64,000 nucleotides of DNA from Nesterenkonia cremea. GTDB taxonomy: Bacteria > Actinomycetota > Actinomycetes > Actinomycetales > Micrococcaceae. Numbering within the stretch: the stretch's first letter is position 1; each line of letters starts with the position of its first letter. A model generated the notes under the pieces. That model worked only from the letters and a program-made list of their open reading frames with translations. It did not search any database and was not told the DNA's origin. Both the position numbers and the translations under genes were made by a program. Location: contig NZ_BMIS01000001.1 in assembly GCF_014642675.1 (NCBI RefSeq), positions 124,001 to 188,000 of the forward strand. The letters run 5' to 3'. This document shows, piece by piece, positions 54,907 through 63,121 of the stretch.

Positions 54907-55104
54907 GGCCGCCGGCCGGGCGCGGACTCCACAGTTCGGCGTCGTGCGCTGAATATTCACTGTGAATTTCGGTGGAACTGGTGACGTCGGCGGGCCGGCT
55001 CGGTATCTTGGCGGGACAGGGAGGAGGCGGACCGCTCGGCTTCACCGAGAAGTCGCCGTCGTCCTTCGCTGGCAACCCCGTTGCACGAGTGAGAGGAGTT
55101 CAGC

Positions 55105-55305
55105 ATGGGACTCGGAGATAAGCTCAACAACAAGGCAGAGGAAGCGTCCGGCGCAGCCAAGGAAGGTCTCGGCAAGGCGACCGGAGACAAGGAAGCACAG
55201 GCTGAAGGCACCGGCGAGAAGCTGCAGGCCAAGGCCAAGGACGCAGCCAACGACGCGAAGGACTCGGTGAAGGGATTCGCCGACGGTCTGAAGAAGGACA
55301 ACTGA
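55105..55305 (+). CDS. CsbD family stress protein
   Basis: 66-residue hydrophilic Lys/Ala/Glu-rich protein with the CsbD pattern (DKLNNKAEEASGAAKEGLGKATGDK). Homologues are general-stress proteins of unknown mechanism. An AGAGGAG site precedes the ATG and a GC hairpin follows the stop. Confidence 0.92.
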   Translation: MGLGDKLNNKAEEASGAAKEGLGKATGDKEAQAEGTGEKLQAKAKDAANDAKDSVKGFADGLKKDN

Positions 55306-55327
55306 TCGCCTGAACGGCCATCACGGC

Positions 55328-55357
55328 GAGGGGCGGAGTCTTCGGGCTCCGCCCCTC
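55328..55357 (+). terminator. Terminator of the csbD gene
   Basis: Perfect 11-bp arms GAGGGGCGGAG (55328-55338) and complement (55347-55357) with loop TCTTCGGG. Confidence 0.82.
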
Positions 55358-55548
55358 TCGTGTGTGCAGGGGCTCCGGCGTCGTCAGGTCCTGCGCTCGC
55401 AGACCGGATCGCCCTGGTGCTGTTCTGAGAATCGGCTCAGATCGCGGAATCTCATGAAGAAGGCGGAGTGATGATCAGCCTCTGCCCGCCTCCGTGGAAG
55501 CTGACGCCGGCGGGCCATGCCGCAGCCGGCGTGTTCTACGATCGAGGC

Positions 55549-56259
55549 ATGAGTCGAACCCAGGCCCATGATGCCCCGTGCGTACTGATCGTCGAGGACG
55601 AGGAGCCGCTGGTCCGGCTGATCGGGGACTACCTCCGCCGGGACGGATTCGCGGTCCAGGCTTCGGGGGACGGCGCGGAGGCGGTGGACCTCGCCGGTGC
55701 GCATGACCCTACGGTGGTGATCCTCGATCTGGGCCTTCCCGGGATGGACGGGGTGGAGGTCTGCCGTCGTCTGAGGACCTTCAGCGATTGTTACATCATC
55801 ATGCTCACCGCCCGAGCCGACGAGGTCGACCGGCTGATCGGGCTCTCGGTGGGGGCTGATGACTATGTGACCAAACCGTTCAGTCCCAGGGAGCTGGTGC
55901 TGCGCGTCAAGGCGATGCTGCGCCGTCCGCGGCTTCCGTTGGACCAGGCCCGCAGGCAGCACGCGGTGGGGGAGCTGACCCTGGACCGGACCGCACGAGA
56001 GGTGCGGCTGGCCGATGAGCCGGTGGAGCTGACCCGCACGGAGTTCGACCTGCTCGCCGCCATGATGACTGATCCCGGGGCGGCCCTGTCCCGCCGCGAG
56101 CTGATCGACCGGGTCTGGGGCGAAGACTGGGTGGGCGATGAGCACCTGGTCGATGTCCACGTCGGGAATCTGCGCCGGAAGCTCGGTGACAGCGGCGGCG
56201 ACTCCGGCTATATCCGCACCGTCCGCGGCGTCGGGTATAAGACGGGGCCGGGAAGATGA
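55549..56259 (+). CDS. OmpR/PhoB family response regulator
   Basis: 236 residues: receiver (1-125) with Glu/Asp acidic residues in VEDEEP, phosphoacceptor Asp60 (VILDLGLPGMDG) and the Lys in DDYVTKPF; winged helix (~140-232) with LTRTEFDLLAAMM...GYIRTVRGVGYK. TACGAT lies six bases before the ATG (leaderless), preferred over a start at 55468. Overlaps the kinase gene by 4 bp. Downstream DUF305 and CueP genes suggest copper response. Confidence 0.93.
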   Translation: MSRTQAHDAPCVLIVEDEEPLVRLIGDYLRRDGFAVQASGDGAEAVDLAGAHDPTVVILDLGLPGMDGVEVCRRLRTFSDCYIIMLTARADEVDRLIGLSVGADDYVTKPFSPRELVLRVKAMLRRPRLPLDQARRQHAVGELTLDRTAREVRLADEPVELTRTEFDLLAAMMTDPGAALSRRELIDRVWGEDWVGDEHLVDVHVGNLRRKLGDSGGDSGYIRTVRGVGYKTGPGR

Positions 56260-57392
56260 CGGCGAGGCGGCCGACCCGGCGCACCCGGCTGGGGACCCGA
56301 CTCGGGACCCGACTGCTGCTCGGCGTCGCACTGGCCCTCGGGGCCGGTGCGGTGGCCGCGTGGCTCATCGCCCTTCTGGTGGGCCCTGCCATCTTCCATG
56401 AGCATATGCTGATGGTGGAGACGCACCATCCGGATCCTGAGGTGGTGGCCCACGCGGAGGACGCGTTCGACCATACGTGGCAGCTCTCCCTCAGCCTGGC
56501 GCTGTTCGTCGCCGGTATGACGTCGATCCTGGTGAGCGCCTTCCTGGCACGCAGCATCACCAGCACTCTGACCAGGGTTCGCCATGCGGCTTCCCGTGTG
56601 GCTGACGGCGACTATGGGGTGCAGGTCCCCGAGGCCGGCATGGGCGCGGAGCTGGAGGATATGGCCTCGGCGTTCAACCGGATGTCCGATGAGCTGGCGG
56701 AGACCGAGCTGACGCGACGGCGCCTGCTCTCCGACCTGTCCCACGAGATGCGCACCCCGGTGGCTACTGTGGACGCGTACTTGGAGGGAATGGCCGACGG
56801 CGTCGTCGAGGCCGACGCGGCGACGGTGACGATGCTGCGCGAACAGACCGAGCGTCTGCGCCGCCTGGCTGAGGACATATCCTTGGTCAGCTCGGCCGAA
56901 GAGCACCGCCTGAGCATCCAGCCCGAGCAGGTGTCGCTGACTGAGCTGATGGACGGAGCGGCCGCGCAGGCCCGAGCATCCTTCGCGGCCGCAGGCGTGG
57001 CACTGGAGACGGAGGACTCCTCCGCAGGAGCGCAGGTCACCGGTGACCGGGACCGCCTCTCCCAGGCTCTGACCAATCTGCTGGACAACGCGCTGCGCCA
57101 CACGGCTGAGGGGGACAGGGTGATCCTGCGTGCGGCCGGGGCGCAGGAGGTCGCCGTGCTCGAGGTCGAGGACACCGGGGACGGGGTCGATCAGCAGCAC
57201 ATCCCGCATCTGTTCGAACGCTTCTACCGCGTCGACGCTGCCCGGGACAGGGCTCATGGGGGCTCGGGCATCGGCCTGGCGATTGTCCGCTCCATCGTCG
57301 AGGCTCATCAGGGCAGTGTCAGGGTCACGAGTCCCGGACCGGGGCAGGGCGCTTCCTTCGTCATCGAACTTCCGCTGAGCCGGCCCCGCTGA
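56256..57392 (+). CDS. Sensor histidine kinase with a His/Met-rich sensor loop
   Basis: 378 residues: helix ~20-44, extracytoplasmic loop ~44-76, helix ~77-98, HAMP (~99-150), HisKA with His163 (LSDLSHEMRTPVA), HATPase_c (NLLDNALRHTAEGD, DTGDGV, GGSGIGLAIV). The ~33-residue loop contains six His (48, 50, 57, 58, 66, 73) and two Met (51, 53), a plausible soft-metal site. It partners the upstream regulator. Confidence 0.92.
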   Translation: MTARRPTRRTRLGTRLGTRLLLGVALALGAGAVAAWLIALLVGPAIFHEHMLMVETHHPDPEVVAHAEDAFDHTWQLSLSLALFVAGMTSILVSAFLARSITSTLTRVRHAASRVADGDYGVQVPEAGMGAELEDMASAFNRMSDELAETELTRRRLLSDLSHEMRTPVATVDAYLEGMADGVVEADAATVTMLREQTERLRRLAEDISLVSSAEEHRLSIQPEQVSLTELMDGAAAQARASFAAAGVALETEDSSAGAQVTGDRDRLSQALTNLLDNALRHTAEGDRVILRAAGAQEVAVLEVEDTGDGVDQQHIPHLFERFYRVDAARDRAHGGSGIGLAIVRSIVEAHQGSVRVTSPGPGQGASFVIELPLSRPR

Positions 57393-57555
57393 GATCGAAC
57401 CGGGCAGGGCCCGGCGCGGATGTCGGGCAGCTGTCCGCACCAGGCCGAAGAAGGTCAGGATTCGATCAAGGAGTTCTCAAGACGCCGCCTGTGGCGTGAC
57501 ACTGCCCCTGTTCGTCCAGTTGACTGGGATCTCCCCGATGCGAAGGAGATCCACT

Positions 57556-58164
57556 GTGAGAAGGAACGCCCCCGCTGTCACGTTGGTCGGACTGTTCGTC
57601 TCCGCCCTGGCGCTGACCGCCTGCGGAGCATCCGACCCTGCCGACGATGATCCCGGCGCTCAGCAGGATGATGCGGCGACCGCTCCGCAGGAGCAGTTCA
57701 ACGAGGCCGACGTCGAGTATGTGTCGGGCATGATCCTCCATCATGAGCAGGCAGTGGAGATGTCGGAGATCCTGGCGGAGAAGGACCGCGTGGACGCCGA
57801 CGTCGATGCGCTGGCTCAGGAGATCCGGACCGCCCAGCAGTCGGAGGTCCAGGAGATGGAGTCCTGGCTGGAGGCGTGGGGGCACGCCGATCATGATGAG
57901 CACGCCGAGCACGGCGAGGACCACGGCGACCACGCCGGGATGATGAGTGAGCAGGACCTGGAGGACCTGGCGGATGCCGAGGGGCCGGAGGCTTCCCGAC
58001 TGTTCCTGGAGCAGATGATCGTCCACCACGAGGGTGCCGTCACCTCGGCGCAGGAGCACCTGGAGGCCGGAGAGAATCCGGAGGCCCTGGCGCTCTCGGA
58101 GGACGTCATCGACGATCAGAGCGCAGAGATCGAGGAGATGGAGCAGATGCTCACCGATCTCTAG
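57556..58164 (+). CDS. DUF305 lipoprotein, His-rich
   Basis: 202-residue lipoprotein (lipobox LTAC, Cys23) with two ferritin-like DUF305 repeats: YVSGMILHHEQAVEMSEIL and FLEQMIVHHEGAV, separated by a His/Asp/Glu-rich stretch (HADHDEHAEHGEDHGDH). DUF305 proteins often accompany copper handling. The GTG at 57556 is chosen because AAGGAG lies 8 nt upstream; ATG 57538 would place that site within the gene. Confidence 0.88.
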   Translation: MRRNAPAVTLVGLFVSALALTACGASDPADDDPGAQQDDAATAPQEQFNEADVEYVSGMILHHEQAVEMSEILAEKDRVDADVDALAQEIRTAQQSEVQEMESWLEAWGHADHDEHAEHGEDHGDHAGMMSEQDLEDLADAEGPEASRLFLEQMIVHHEGAVTSAQEHLEAGENPEALALSEDVIDDQSAEIEEMEQMLTDL

Positions 58165-58254
58165 CGCCCGGTCTCCCGGCTCGTGCCCCGCCCGTCCGGC
58201 AGGGCACGGGTGCGGGTCCTGAGCCTCGCCGACGCCCCACCGAACAGGAGAACC

Positions 58255-58848
58255 ATGACGCAGAACCTCACCGCGCGACGCCGCGCGGCCGTGGCCGGGC
58301 TGATGGGAGCGGGGATGCTCCTGACGGCATGCGCCGCCGATGGCCCGCCCGACCCCTCCGGCGACGATCCCGGCGTGCTGGAGTCCCATGGGCTGGATGG
58401 GCTCACCGGCCGCGAGCTCGCCGAGGAGCTCGACGCCGCCCCGGTGGAGGAGCGGCCCACAGACCTCATCGCCTCGGTGGAGCCCGACGCCGTCGTGGTG
58501 ACCGATGAGCAGGGTCAGGAGGAATCGGTGCCGCTGCCCGAGGACGAGTTCTACGTCTCCGTCGCCCCGTACATCGATCAGACCCATGACTGCTTCTACC
58601 ACAGCCTGACCACCTGCCTCGGTGAGCTGGACAACCAGGAGGTCGACGTCACCGTCACCGAGGAGGGCACGGGCGAGGTCCTCGTCGATGAGACGCTTGA
58701 GACCTATGACAACGGGTTCTTCGGACTGTGGCTCCCGCGCGACATCGACGCCGAGATGACCATCGAGCACGAGGGCCTCTCCTCCACCACCTCCCTCTCC
58801 ACAGGGGAGGGTGATCCCACCTGCCTGACCACCTCACAGCTGAGCTGA
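58255..58848 (+). CDS. cueP: CueP family copper-binding lipoprotein
   Basis: 197-residue lipoprotein (lipobox LTAC, Cys26). FYVSVAPYIDQTHDCFYHSLTTCLGE is the CueP core. Cys113, Cys121 and Cys190 match the number and spacing of the three Cys recalled for Salmonella CueP (8 and ~68 apart). CueP holds periplasmic copper; here it would be anchored outside the membrane. CAGGAG precedes the ATG. 90 bp after the DUF305 gene. Confidence 0.88.
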   Translation: MTQNLTARRRAAVAGLMGAGMLLTACAADGPPDPSGDDPGVLESHGLDGLTGRELAEELDAAPVEERPTDLIASVEPDAVVVTDEQGQEESVPLPEDEFYVSVAPYIDQTHDCFYHSLTTCLGELDNQEVDVTVTEEGTGEVLVDETLETYDNGFFGLWLPRDIDAEMTIEHEGLSSTTSLSTGEGDPTCLTTSQLS

Positions 58849-58877
58849 ATCAGGTCCGGGCGCCGCCGACGCCGCCC

Positions 58878-60437
58878 TCACATCTCCCGGCGCAGCACCG
58901 CCGCCAGGGCGAGCAGCATCTCCTCAGAACCGGTGGGCCCGATGATCTGGACCGACCAGCTCAGCCCGGCTGCGTCGGTGTGGGTGGGCACGTTGATCGC
59001 CGGCAGCCCCAGCACGTTGACCACGGAGCTGTACGGGGTGAACCGGCACTGTTGGATGTAGTTCTCCTCGGGGCTCAGCCCGGCGAACCAGCCGACCTTC
59101 GGCGGAGCCCAGGCGAGCATGGGGGTCAGCAGCACGTCCCAGGGCCCGAAGATCTCGTCGGCGGAATCTGCGAAGTCCTGCATCCGGGTGACGGCCTCGG
59201 CCGTCTCAGCCCCGGGACGGTTCCTGGCCAGCTCCAGGAAGTACCGGGTCAGCGGTTCGAGCTTCTCCTCCTGCTCCGGCGGGAACTCCATGGAGCCCAT
59301 CCGGGCGGTCCACAGGGCGCGGAACAGCCGGTGATAGTCCTCCGGCCAGAAGCGGTCCGAGCCGGTGCAGTGGGAGGTGCCTTGGACGATGTGCCCGGCC
59401 TGCTCGAGTCCGCCGATCCCCTTCTCCAGGGCCGTCACCGCGCCCTCCTGAAGGGTGACCTCCAGCTCCGGAGAGAACGGCGACTCCGTGGTAACCCCGA
59501 TGTTCAGCGGCGCCAGTCCGGTCTCCAGAGCCTGGCGCACCCCCCGCATGGCGGGGCCTTCGGCCAGCACGACGCCGGCTCCTCCCGGCCCGTTCCGGCT
59601 GCCAGAACCCGTGACCTCCGGAACGCGGAAGGAGTGCCCGGCCATGACGTCGAAGAGCAGTGCGGCGTCCTCCACGGTGTCGGCGATGGGCCCGGAGACC
59701 GGGAGATTGGTTGCGGCGGGGGAGCGGTCATCGTCGGGAAGTCGGGTGCGCCCGGGCTTCAGCCCCACCAGGCCGCAGGCGGCCGCGGGGATCCGCACCG
59801 ACCCGCCGCCGTCGGTCCCTGGAGCCAGGGGCAGCATGCCGGAGGCTACGGCCGCAGCCCCGCCTCCGGTGGAGCCGCCGGAGGTCCGGTCCGGGTCCAG
59901 CGGGTTCCGGGAGGGCTCGGCGATCTGGTTCTCCGAATAGCAGGGCAGGCCGAACTCGGGCACCTGGGTCTTGCCCACGCTGATCGCCCCGGCGCCGTGC
60001 AGCCGGCGGGCCAGCCCGTGGTCCTTGGCCGCTACGGCTGGAGGCAGCGCGGCGGTGCCCCGGGTCGTGGGCATCCCGGCCACATCCACCAGGTCCTTGA
60101 ACGCAGTGGGCAGACCCAGCAGCGGGGAGCGGGTGGAGAGCCGGCTCAGTGCGGCGTCCCGGTCCTCGCCGGAGGAGGCGCCGACCATCGTGGTGCGCAC
60201 GGCGTCGGTCTCTGCGGCGCGGGCCAGCGCGTAGTCGGCGTCGAGGTGGAGGAAGGCACCCAAGGAGGAGTGGGCGGAGGCCGCGGTCAGCGCCGTGGTG
60301 GCCAGCTCCACAGCGGTGACGTCTCCCTCGAGGAAGGCCGTGCGCCAATGGGCGGCGGTGGCGGCGCGGAAATCGGTGAGCGTGGTGTCGGTGGTGTGAT
60401 CCGGGTCCGGGGCGGGTGCATCGGCGAACGGCTCCAT
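58878..60437 (-). CDS. Amidase, amidase-signature family, cytoplasmic
   Basis: 519-residue amidase with Lys114 (PTAFKDLVDVAG), Ser189 (TSGGSTGGGAAAVA) and nucleophile Ser213 (GTDGGGSVRIP), the standard spacing. No signal peptide. Substrate unknown; not a GatA candidate on context (no gatB/gatC nearby). TAGGGT lies six bases before the ATG (leaderless). Confidence 0.9.
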   Translation of the reverse strand: MEPFADAPAPDPDHTTDTTLTDFRAATAAHWRTAFLEGDVTAVELATTALTAASAHSSLGAFLHLDADYALARAAETDAVRTTMVGASSGEDRDAALSRLSTRSPLLGLPTAFKDLVDVAGMPTTRGTAALPPAVAAKDHGLARRLHGAGAISVGKTQVPEFGLPCYSENQIAEPSRNPLDPDRTSGGSTGGGAAAVASGMLPLAPGTDGGGSVRIPAAACGLVGLKPGRTRLPDDDRSPAATNLPVSGPIADTVEDAALLFDVMAGHSFRVPEVTGSGSRNGPGGAGVVLAEGPAMRGVRQALETGLAPLNIGVTTESPFSPELEVTLQEGAVTALEKGIGGLEQAGHIVQGTSHCTGSDRFWPEDYHRLFRALWTARMGSMEFPPEQEEKLEPLTRYFLELARNRPGAETAEAVTRMQDFADSADEIFGPWDVLLTPMLAWAPPKVGWFAGLSPEENYIQQCRFTPYSSVVNVLGLPAINVPTHTDAAGLSWSVQIIGPTGSEEMLLALAAVLRREM

Positions 60438-60522
60438 ATGCCAACCCTATGCAGGCGCGCGCGGACAAGCGATAGTCTTGATCCGCAGAGTCGGATTCTC
60501 CGTGAGATGCAGGAGGTGCTGG

Positions 60523-60852
60523 ATGTCGGACTTCGAGACGGTCCGCGCGGCGGCGGTGCCTGAGAGCGCCCAGCTGCTGGACGTCCGTGAGGACTACGAG
60601 TTCACCGAGGGCCATGCCCCCGGTGCGCTGCACATCCCGGTGGAGGAGATCCCCACACGTTTTGAGGACGAGCTGGACCCGGACGAGGACTACTACGTCA
60701 TCTGCCGCACCGGCGGCCGCGCCGTCCAGATCACTCAGTGGCTGACCGGTCAGGGCTATTCCGCGGTCTTCGTGGGAGACGGTATGGACGGCTGGCTTGA
60801 GGCCGGCCGCCCGCTGGAGTCCTCCACCGGCCAGGAGCCCAAAGTCATATGA
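60523..60852 (+). CDS. Rhodanese-like domain protein
   Basis: 109-residue single-domain sulfurtransferase: LLDVREDYEFTEGHAPGALHIP and active-site Cys in YVICRTGGRAVQ. The ATG follows AGGAGG at 6 nt. It overlaps pheA by 4 bp, so the two are co-translated; a functional link is not obvious. Confidence 0.9.
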   Translation: MSDFETVRAAAVPESAQLLDVREDYEFTEGHAPGALHIPVEEIPTRFEDELDPDEDYYVICRTGGRAVQITQWLTGQGYSAVFVGDGMDGWLEAGRPLESSTGQEPKVI

Positions 60853-61766
60853 CCCGCTATTCCTTCCTGGGCCCCTCGGGCACCTTCACTGAGGCTGCCC
60901 TGCTGCAGCTCCCTGGGGCCGAAGAGGCCGAGCGGGTGCCCGCGTCCTCGGTGCTCTCCGCGCTGACCATGGTGGAGGAGGGTTCGGTGGACGGTGCCAT
61001 GGTGCCCATCGAGAACTCGGTGGAGGGCGGGGTCACCGCCACCCTCGACGCCGTCTCCGTGGCCCACAACCTGCACATCGTGGGCGAATCTCTGGTGCCG
61101 ATCACCTTTGTGGTGGCCTCCCGGGAGCCGATGCCGCTGAGCGCGATCAGCTCGCTGGCCACCCATTCTCACGCCTGGGCGCAGGTGCGCCGTTGGGCTG
61201 AGGTGACGGTCCCACATGCCGAGTACATCCCCGCCTCCTCCACGGCGGCCGGGGCGCAGGGGTTGCTGGCCGAGAACCCGGTGGCGGACGCCGCGATCTC
61301 TTCGCCGCTGGTGGCTGAGCAGCTGGGCCTGCACGTGATCGCCTCCGGGATCGAGGATGTCTCCGGGGCGGTGACGCGTTTCGTGCTGGTCACCAAGCCC
61401 GGGCCCACACCGGAGATGACCGAGGCGGATAAGACCACGGTGATGGTCCCTCTGCCGGAGGACCGCCCGGGTGCGCTCATGGAGATCCTGGAGCACTTCT
61501 CCACCCGCGGGGTGAACATCTGCCGCATCGAGTCCCGGCCCACGGGCAACGGGATGGGCGACTACTTCTTCTCCATGGACCTGGAGGGCCACATCAAGGA
61601 GTCCCGCGTAGCCGATGCCTTGACCGGCATTCACCGGGTCTCCCCGAAGATCCGCTTCCTCGGCTCCTACCCGCGCGCCGACCGCAAGCCCCAGCAGGTC
61701 ACCCAGGACGTCAGCGACGCCGCCTTCTCGGCGGCCCGCGCGTGGATTGAGTCGCTGCGGCGCTGA
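60849..61766 (+). CDS. pheA: Prephenate dehydratase
   Basis: 305 residues. Converts prephenate to phenylpyruvate for phenylalanine synthesis. Catalytic domain ~1-190 (FLGPSGTFTEAAL, MVPIENSVEGGVT, and the ...AAGAQGLLAENPVADAAI block), then an ACT regulatory domain ~195-280 with GALMEILEHFSTRGVNICRIESRP for phenylalanine feedback. No chorismate mutase domain, as usual in actinobacteria. Confidence 0.95.
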   Translation: MTRYSFLGPSGTFTEAALLQLPGAEEAERVPASSVLSALTMVEEGSVDGAMVPIENSVEGGVTATLDAVSVAHNLHIVGESLVPITFVVASREPMPLSAISSLATHSHAWAQVRRWAEVTVPHAEYIPASSTAAGAQGLLAENPVADAAISSPLVAEQLGLHVIASGIEDVSGAVTRFVLVTKPGPTPEMTEADKTTVMVPLPEDRPGALMEILEHFSTRGVNICRIESRPTGNGMGDYFFSMDLEGHIKESRVADALTGIHRVSPKIRFLGSYPRADRKPQQVTQDVSDAAFSAARAWIESLRR

Positions 61767-61798
61767 GGCCTGTGGCCGGCAGCCGGCGTCGGGCGGGT

Positions 61799-62929
61799 TC
61801 AGTCCTCGGTGACGGTGAGGACGGCGCCCTGGCTGGCGTGGGTGGTGCTGACCCCGTTGACCACCAAGGACGCCGGCCGCACGGTGGTGCTCACGCGCAC
61901 CACCTTCCCGACGGCGTCGCCGTCGATCTGGAAGGGCATGGGCTCCGCCATGCTGACCACGGTCTGCTCCGCCTGACGAACCTTCATGACCGGGATCTCG
62001 GCCTTGAACCGGGCGATGGTCTTGGTGATGATCTTTGCCCAGTCCACCACGTGGCGGGGGCTGAAGAGGACGGCGTCGAGCTTGCCGTCGTCGAACCGGG
62101 CTGAGGGCACCAGCACCATCCCAGCCTGCAGTGATCCGCAGTTGGCCATCAGCACCGAGCGGACCCGGTAGGTCTCCGGGCTGCCGTCGTCCAGGGTCAC
62201 GGTGATGCTGCGCGGTTTGCCGGTGACGTGGCGCAGTCCGGCCTCCCCGTAGGCCAGCCAGCCGGCGCGCTGCTTCAGGGCCTCGCGGGTGTCGCCCATG
62301 ACCTCGGCGTCGAGGCCTCCGCCGGCGATGACCAGGGAGGTCTCCTCATCGCTGGTGCCGTCGGCGCGGTCCAGGATGAGGTCCAGCGTGTCCACGCGGT
62401 GGCCCATGCCGTGGATGGCCTCATCCACGCAGGTCTCCAGCTGCGAGTAGGGCAGTCCGATGTTCCGTGCGAAGAGGTTGCCGGTGCCCAGCGGCAGCAC
62501 GCCCAGGGCGGTGTCGGTGCCGGCCAGCTCGGCGGCCACGGCACGCACGGTCCCGTCTCCGCCGGCGGCGATGACGACGTCGGCGCCCTGTTCCAGTGCG
62601 CGCCGGGTCATCACATAGCCGGGATCCTCGGCGGAGCTGGCCATGACCACCGGGGCGGGCATGCCTGCGCGGGAGCAGGCGGAGTGGATCAGTCGGACCG
62701 CCTCATCGGCGTCGTCCTTGGTCACATTGATGACCACAGCGATCAGCCGCTGATGGGGAGGCTTGGCGTGACCGGCCACGGAGGTCTCGACCTCCAGGGC
62801 GTGGTTGAGCTCTGCGGCTTCGGCGCGGAGGCGCCGGGAGACGGTCGAGCTGCGCAGAACGAGGACGATCAGCAGCACATTCACTGCTGCGGAGAGCCCC
62901 AGTACCCAGGTCAGCGTGGTCGTATCCAT
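61799..62929 (-). CDS. Diacylglycerol/sphingosine kinase-like lipid kinase (YegS/BmrU family)
   Basis: 376 residues. An N-terminal transmembrane helix (LSAAVNVLLIVLVLRSS) anchors it; VINVTKDDADEAVRLI begins the kinase domain, VIAAGGDGTVRAVAAEL binds ATP and GVLPLGTGNLFARN completes the site. Likely phosphorylates diacylglycerol. TAGACT lies seven bases before the ATG (leaderless). Converges with pheA. Confidence 0.9.
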   Translation of the reverse strand: MDTTTLTWVLGLSAAVNVLLIVLVLRSSTVSRRLRAEAAELNHALEVETSVAGHAKPPHQRLIAVVINVTKDDADEAVRLIHSACSRAGMPAPVVMASSAEDPGYVMTRRALEQGADVVIAAGGDGTVRAVAAELAGTDTALGVLPLGTGNLFARNIGLPYSQLETCVDEAIHGMGHRVDTLDLILDRADGTSDEETSLVIAGGGLDAEVMGDTREALKQRAGWLAYGEAGLRHVTGKPRSITVTLDDGSPETYRVRSVLMANCGSLQAGMVLVPSARFDDGKLDAVLFSPRHVVDWAKIITKTIARFKAEIPVMKVRQAEQTVVSMAEPMPFQIDGDAVGKVVRVSTTVRPASLVVNGVSTTHASQGAVLTVTED

Positions 62930-63035
62930 CCCGGTCAGTCTATCCAGCTCTGCCTGGGGCGCACCTGTATGCAGTGGGTGAGCGAGAGAGTGCGCGTTCG
63001 CCGCGCTGACCTGAACCTTCTTCTGGGCGTGATCC

Positions 63036-63080
63036 TTGACACTCTTCGCTGAACTTTTTAGTCTTGCGGGAAGACAAAAT
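63036..63080 (+). promoter_or_regulatory. Sigma-70-type promoter with overlapping palindrome upstream of the xylanase gene
   Basis: TTGACA (63036-63041), a 17-bp spacer, then TAGTCT (63059-63064). An imperfect inverted repeat, TTTTAGTCTT-GCGGG-AAGACAAAAT (63056-63080), covers the -10 and start-site region, so a repressor bound there would block transcription. Confidence 0.6.
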
Positions 63081-63121
63081 GTATGACGCAGATCACATCG
63101 AGTCGCACCCTGAGGAGAGTC

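Noticed and set aside
57401-57415. CCGGG-CAGGG-CCCGG as terminator of the kinase gene
   Set aside because: The 5-bp stem is too short to call with confidence in this G+C-rich context.
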